The translations under genes and the position numbers were made by a program. The notes beneath the pieces are model-generated. The model made no database searches, was not told the DNA's origin, and saw only the letters and a program-made list of their open reading frames with translations. This document shows, piece after piece, positions 60,604-64,000 of a stretch of DNA of 64,000 bases (positions are counted from its first letter, which is position 1; each line of letters begins with the position of its first letter). The stretch comes from Bacillota bacterium (GTDB lineage Bacteria; Bacillota; Clostridia; Acetivibrionales; DTU013): positions 1-64,000 of the forward strand of contig JAEZCA010000034.1 of assembly GCA_023412665.1 (NCBI GenBank). Direction: 5' to 3'.

Positions 60604-61146
60604 ATGTTACTTGGGAACTCACTTGTTATCGATGATAAAACACTATTTCAGAACCTGAAAAAAGAGGATATGACTTTTGATGAGGTCTGCTCTCAAATAA
60701 TCGCATTTATTAAGGCTGATACTGATAGTTCATATCGTATTTCTGTCGGAACAGATTCACAGGTTGGACCTCGAACTGTTTTTGCATCATGTATTCTCAT
60801 ACACAGGATCGGTAAGGGTGCTATTGGTTTCTTTCATAAATATGACATGAAAAGACCTGTAACAAATCTGCGGGAAAAAATTTATCTTGAAACATGTGCA
60901 AGTATCCAATTGGCCTATTTATTTAATGAGAATAGAATGAAGCGTATATATCAAGCAATTGGAGCAAATCGTTATTCAGAAGGTATCACATTTGAGTTTC
61001 ACATAGACATAGGAACAAAAGGAAAGACAAAAAACCTCATAAGTGATATGGTCGGAATGGTAAAAGGCCTTAATTTCATCCCAAGGATAAAGCCTGACAG
61101 CTATTGCGCCAGTTCATTTGCCGATAAATACACAAAAGCAATGTAG
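60604..61146 (+). CDS. YkuK/DUF458 family RNase H-like protein
   Basis: A 180-aa protein matching the Bacillus YkuK (DUF458) family, with an RNase H-like fold. Key strings are YRISVGTDSQVGPRTVFASCILIHR near residues 44-68, EFHIDIGTKGKTKNLISDMVGMVKG and the C-terminal PDSYCASSFADKYTK. The acidic residues in VGTDSQ and HIDIG could be metal ligands of a nuclease, but activity is not established. AGGGGGA precedes ATG 60604. Two family-1 repeats follow its stop. Confidence 0.87.
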   Translation: MLLGNSLVIDDKTLFQNLKKEDMTFDEVCSQIIAFIKADTDSSYRISVGTDSQVGPRTVFASCILIHRIGKGAIGFFHKYDMKRPVTNLREKIYLETCASIQLAYLFNENRMKRIYQAIGANRYSEGITFEFHIDIGTKGKTKNLISDMVGMVKGLNFIPRIKPDSYCASSFADKYTKAM

Positions 61147-61148
61147 CA

Positions 61149-61178
61149 GGGGACGGTTCTATTTGGAGGGACAGTTCT
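61149..61178 (+). repeat. Two family-1 repeats, 18-nt period
   Basis: GGGGACGGTTCT (61149-61160) and AGGGACAGTTCT (61167-61178). Confidence 0.9.
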
Positions 61179-61280
61179 GTACAACCATGATTGTTAAAAA
61201 GTTATCATATGTATTTCTGAGATACAGCAGAAGGCAATAATAATGTTAGTAATGTAGTTATTATGGAGGTGATAGTGAAT

Positions 61281-61496
61281 ATGCCCAAAAAGGTATTAAT
61301 CATAAGAGGAGTTATCTAGGGTGCCAGTGCGGCAGCCAGACTGCGCAGGCTTGATGAAGCGGCTGAAATAATTATATTTGAGAGAGGGGAATTTATTTCG
61401 TTTGCTAATTGTGAACTTCCTTATTGCATAGGTAATGTAATCGGTGACAGGGATAGGCTGATAGTGCAGACTCCGGAGAATATGAAAAAGCGGTGA
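61281..61496 (+). pseudogene. N-terminal remnant of a CoA-disulfide reductase-like gene
   Basis: The frame reads MPKKVLIIRGVI, TAG (61317-61319), then GASAAARLRRLDEAAEIIIFERGEFISFANCELPYCIGNVIGDRDRLIVQTPENMKKR and TGA. This is the FAD-binding start of a CoA-disulfide reductase/NADH oxidase-type flavoprotein, including the SFANCELPY active-site region with its cysteine. An internal stop and loss of the remaining ~400 residues show it is dead. The old ribosome site GGAGGTGA is still present. An ArsR regulator lies downstream. Confidence 0.85.
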
Positions 61497-61809
61497 AAAT
61501 GCAGGCTGCTGACTAGGAAGTCTTTCCAATGAAAATCGGGCATTTAGGGCGACCATAAGAAAGGAGAAGACTACCTAGTCACCATATTTGCACGTGAATT
61601 TTCATATCACTTTATATAGATTTGTCACTCTTGATCTGCTTGTATATAGAAAACACCTCGTAGGACGAGATACTAGCTTTGATTTATTACATGAAATGAC
61701 TTAAGAGCTGATCTGGTCGACTTATAAGGTATAGCAAATTTGCTTTAGTTGTGATTATTAACCTTCAATTAGAAGCAAATTTTAGAAGCAAAAATGTGGA
61801 GGTGCGAAA

Positions 61810-62094
61810 ATGGATATAAAAATGTTTAAGGATAAGGCTGAAAAGCTTAAAGCTATATCACACCCGTATAGACTTTGTATAATAAAAGGGCTGCTGGACA
61901 GCAGCTGTAATGTTTCAAAAATTCAGGAATGCCTGGACCTGCCACAGTCAACCGTATCACAGCATCTTTCGAAATTAAAGGCGGCCAGGATTGTTGAGGG
62001 TGTAAGAAATGGGCTTGAAATCAGCTATAGCGTGGTTGATGATGATGTGAAGAAGATTGTTAATATATTGATAAACGACAATATAAATATATAG
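61810..62094 (+). CDS. ArsR-family winged-helix regulator
   Basis: A 94-aa single-domain regulator: LKAISHPYRLCIIKGLL, then QECLDLPQSTVSQHLSKLKAARIVEGVRNG as recognition helix and wing. It lacks the classic ELCVCDL metal site. Cysteines are at positions 23, 33 and 41, so thiol or persulfide sensing is possible. GGAGGTG lies before ATG 61810. Its neighbour is a dead CoA-disulfide reductase gene, a family often controlled by ArsR-type sulfur sensors, so it may have lost its original target. Confidence 0.85.
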   Translation: MDIKMFKDKAEKLKAISHPYRLCIIKGLLDSSCNVSKIQECLDLPQSTVSQHLSKLKAARIVEGVRNGLEISYSVVDDDVKKIVNILINDNINI

Positions 62095-62261
62095 TTACTT
62101 GCTAGTTGACCACCGTTTTTATTTCCCGTTTGATGGGACAAAAATTTAATTGATGGTGAATACTGAGGGCCGCCTTGGCATAGAAATAACGTAGATGGAA
62201 TTAACTTGGCAATATGGGAAATAGAATCCTGTAACTGCCCATTAGTTGTGAGGTGGCCGAA

Positions 62262-63026
62262 ATGAAGAGAACTGTATCAATTATCATGGTTGTGGTATTA
62301 ATAGCTGTGTTTCTGCCCGGATGCAGCATTTTGCAGAAATTGGGACTTCAGGAGAGTCCGGATGATGAACTTTGGCCTGTCAGCAGCATTATCATCGGCG
62401 AAGCTGAAGCCAGCAAATTAACGGATAAGACGCCATTACGCCTTTATTTTGCAAATGAAGACAACACCAAATTAAAGTTAGAAATAAGATATGTAGATTC
62501 CGCAGATGCAAAAAAGAATACCAGCAATATGGCTACTACAGTTGTTAACGAGCTTATCAAGGGACCTTCAGATGAAACAACTTTCAGGAGAACTGTCCCC
62601 GCAGAGGCAAAGCTTCGCGAGCCGGTTAGTATCAGTAACAAAGTTGCAACAGTCGATTTCTCAAAGGAGTTTAAAAGCAAACATAGTGGTGGAAAAGATG
62701 CTGAAAAAATGACTATCTATTCGATTGTCAATTCACTAACCGAACTTGACGGAATAGAAAAAGTAAAATTCTTAATTGATGGGAAGTCACAGAAGGAATA
62801 TATGGGCAATTTTAAATTTGATGCGCTCTTCCCGAGGAGTACACAGCTTATAAGCAAGGATGCCGCAGAAACAACTTCAGGTGTTGTTGATGATGAAATT
62901 ATCATGGATGTTGACAGCGAACAGGAGCAATTACAAACTGATATCGGTGAACCGGTTAACAGCAATTCAAAAGAAACCTCTGGACCCAATGATGAAATGA
63001 TTGATAATCTTGAAATTCTAGAATAA
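62262..63026 (+). CDS. GerMN-domain lipoprotein (GerM-like)
   Basis: A 254-aa lipoprotein. The signal ends in a lipobox (FLPG-C21). A GerMN domain spans about residues 55-190: LRLYFANEDNTKLKLEIRYV, TTVVNELIKGPSDE, VPAEAKLREPVSISNKVATVDFSKEF, and EKMTIYSIVNSLTELDGIEKVKFLIDGK. GerM functions in sporulation and germination of Bacillus. An acidic low-complexity tail follows. The bases encoding RTVP contain a family-1 12-mer (62589-62600). ATG 62262 has GAGGTGG upstream. A terminator follows. Confidence 0.87.
   Translation: MKRTVSIIMVVVLIAVFLPGCSILQKLGLQESPDDELWPVSSIIIGEAEASKLTDKTPLRLYFANEDNTKLKLEIRYVDSADAKKNTSNMATTVVNELIKGPSDETTFRRTVPAEAKLREPVSISNKVATVDFSKEFKSKHSGGKDAEKMTIYSIVNSLTELDGIEKVKFLIDGKSQKEYMGNFKFDALFPRSTQLISKDAAETTSGVVDDEIIMDVDSEQEQLQTDIGEPVNSNSKETSGPNDEMIDNLEILE
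62589..62600 (-). repeat. Family-1 12-mer inside the GerM-like gene
   Basis: AGAACTGTCCCC, exact. The encoded RTVP fits the normal GerMN pattern, so this may be coincidence. Confidence 0.55.
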
Positions 63027-63041
63027 CTTTAGAGCATGTAA

Positions 63042-63073
63042 AAGCAAGGCTTTAGACGGCCTTGCTTTTTTAT
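63042..63073 (+). terminator. Intrinsic terminator of the GerM-like gene
   Basis: AAGCAAGGC (63042-63050) pairs with GCCTTGCTT (63059-63067), then TTTT. Confidence 0.88.
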
Positions 63074-63075
63074 TA

Positions 63076-63087
63076 GGGGACAGTTCT
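63076..63087 (+). repeat. Family-1 repeat upstream of the Y1 transposase
   Basis: Exact GGGGACAGTTCT, 92 bp before the transposase start. A partial copy, AACAGTTCTGTGA, lies near 63135. Confidence 0.92.
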
Positions 63088-63179
63088 GGATGGAAATAGT
63101 TTACTGGAAATATACAGGCAATAGTTAACCGAACAACAGTTCTGTGATACAATAAAGAAAAAATGGTAAGGTGATCAAC

Positions 63180-64000
63180 ATGCCTAGAAAACCACGAGAA
63201 AAGAGTAGTGAAGCCATATATCATATTATATGCCGAAGTATTACAGAAACGTTGCTTTTTAGAGATGATGAAGATAAAGACTATTATCTGAAATTGCTCA
63301 AGGTATGTTCAAGCAAGTACAAATGCTGTATCTATGCTTATTGCCTTATGGATAGCCACCTTCATATTCACCTTGACCCGAGAGGATATGATGTGTCAAG
63401 CTTCATGCATAGCCTGAATACATCATATGTAATTTACTTTAATAAAAAATATAGTAGGCACGGACATCTGTTCCAGGAAAGATTTCACAGCGAGATTGTT
63501 GGCAGTGATAGATACAATTTGGCTTTGTCAGCATATATTCATAATAATCCAAAGGACATCGCAGGTTATAAAGGAAGGGAGGAGGAGTATAAATACTCAT
63601 CATATGGTATCTATCTTAAAATAAGGAAGGATGAACACAGATTGGTCGATATGAGTTTTGTCCGCAGCCTTTTTGGTATAAAAAACAAGTACATGTTTGT
63701 TCGAAGATACAAGGAATTTGTCTCCAAAACGGATATAGATAATAGCGTTGATCAAAATGATTCTTGTAAAAATAATGATTTGGTTGCTAGTGCGTCAACA
63801 AACGGTCGCAGAATAATTGCAAGAGGAAGAGTCCCAAAGAAGGTAATTGATTATATTGCGTCAAGACTTAAAAATACGGAATCGTCAATTGATAAAACCA
63901 GTAAGAAACGAGAAGTAGGACATAATAATTACAAAGCTTTTACAGTATACATTTTAAAAGCTATTTGCGGAATGAGATACAGGCAGATATGCGAATATGT
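63180..64000 (+). mobile_element. Y1 (HUH) transposase, RAYT-like, 3' end cut by window edge
   Basis: The frame opens at ATG 63180, with AAGGTGATC upstream, and runs 273 codons to the window end with no stop. It begins MPRKPREKSSEAIYHIICRS, typical of REP-associated tyrosine transposases. The HUH metal motif is MDSHLHIHL near residue 58, GHLFQERFHSE is near residue 98, and the catalytic tyrosine is expected in SAYIHNNPKDI near residue 120. A C-terminal extension ending KAICGMRYRQICEYV looks like a DnaA-type helix-turn-helix. All expected active-site residues are present, so it may be active. Family-1 repeats flank it on the left. Confidence 0.88.

Overview
The window looks like chromosomal DNA of an endospore-forming, low-to-mid GC Firmicute of the class Clostridia. 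The reasons are CwlD, SleB, GerM and LysM proteins, a ctsR-mcsA-mcsB-clpC operon, Rex, a CarD-type regulator, a T-box in front of proS, the MEP isoprenoid genes ispD and ispF, strong AGGAGG ribosome sites and frequent TTG/GTG starts. Species is not identifiable by eye.

Layout. 1-6.36 kb is the right end of a defence island: the 3' end of a DUF2326 coiled-coil ATPase gene, then a type III restriction-modification pair (mod, res). It ends at a 47-nt 3' fragment of a tRNA-Cys gene, which I read as an attachment site. 6.5-13.2 kb holds a ferritin-like protein, a Cof-type HAD phosphatase, an odd lipoprotein built from EF-Tu domains II/III plus a ribosomal L7/L12 C-terminal domain, feoB-feoA with a divergent DtxR/MntR-type regulator, a double-LysM protein and a small zinc-ribbon protein. 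13.5-19.6 kb: response regulator-GGDEF, membrane protein, HEAT-repeat protein, CwlD amidase, ABC-F ATPase, rex. 19.7-23.1 kb: aroF-tyrA-aroA (minus strand). 23.4-26.9 kb: an EF-G paralogue and a DUF4349 lipoprotein. 27.2-32.1 kb: the ctsR operon with a CtsR box. 32.3-37.2 kb: GT2 glycosyltransferase, GH15 glucoamylase-like protein, radA. 37.3-48.1 kb: an SLH pseudogene, carD, PIN/TRAM protein, ispD, an ABC exporter pair, ispF, T-box-proS, SH3-CAP protein, RluA-type pseudouridine synthase. 48.3-56 kb: UV endonuclease, araM-araL-like pair, tex, membrane protein. 56.1-58.6 kb (minus strand): sleB plus five small, probably spore-related genes. 59.3-64 kb: thioredoxin-reductase-like flavoprotein, ykuK, a broken CoA-disulfide reductase gene, an ArsR regulator, GerM, and a Y1 (RAYT-like) transposase running off the right edge.

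Two dispersed repeat families overlie the right half. Family 1 is the 12-mer GGGGACAGTTCT and close variants, about 35-40 copies from 23 kb onward and mostly from 32 kb. It occurs singly, as inverted pairs, and as tandem arrays with an 18-bp period. Some copies lie in frame inside genes. One copy sits about 90 bp upstream of the RAYT-like transposase, which makes a REP/RAYT-type mobile repeat system the best candidate for an undescribed system here. Family 2 is a roughly 150-250 bp multi-hairpin intergenic element beginning TATAACGAGGCG and ending GTTATAAT, with about ten full, decayed or mini copies, all in the same orientation.

All functions are read from motifs and remembered families; no database search was run.
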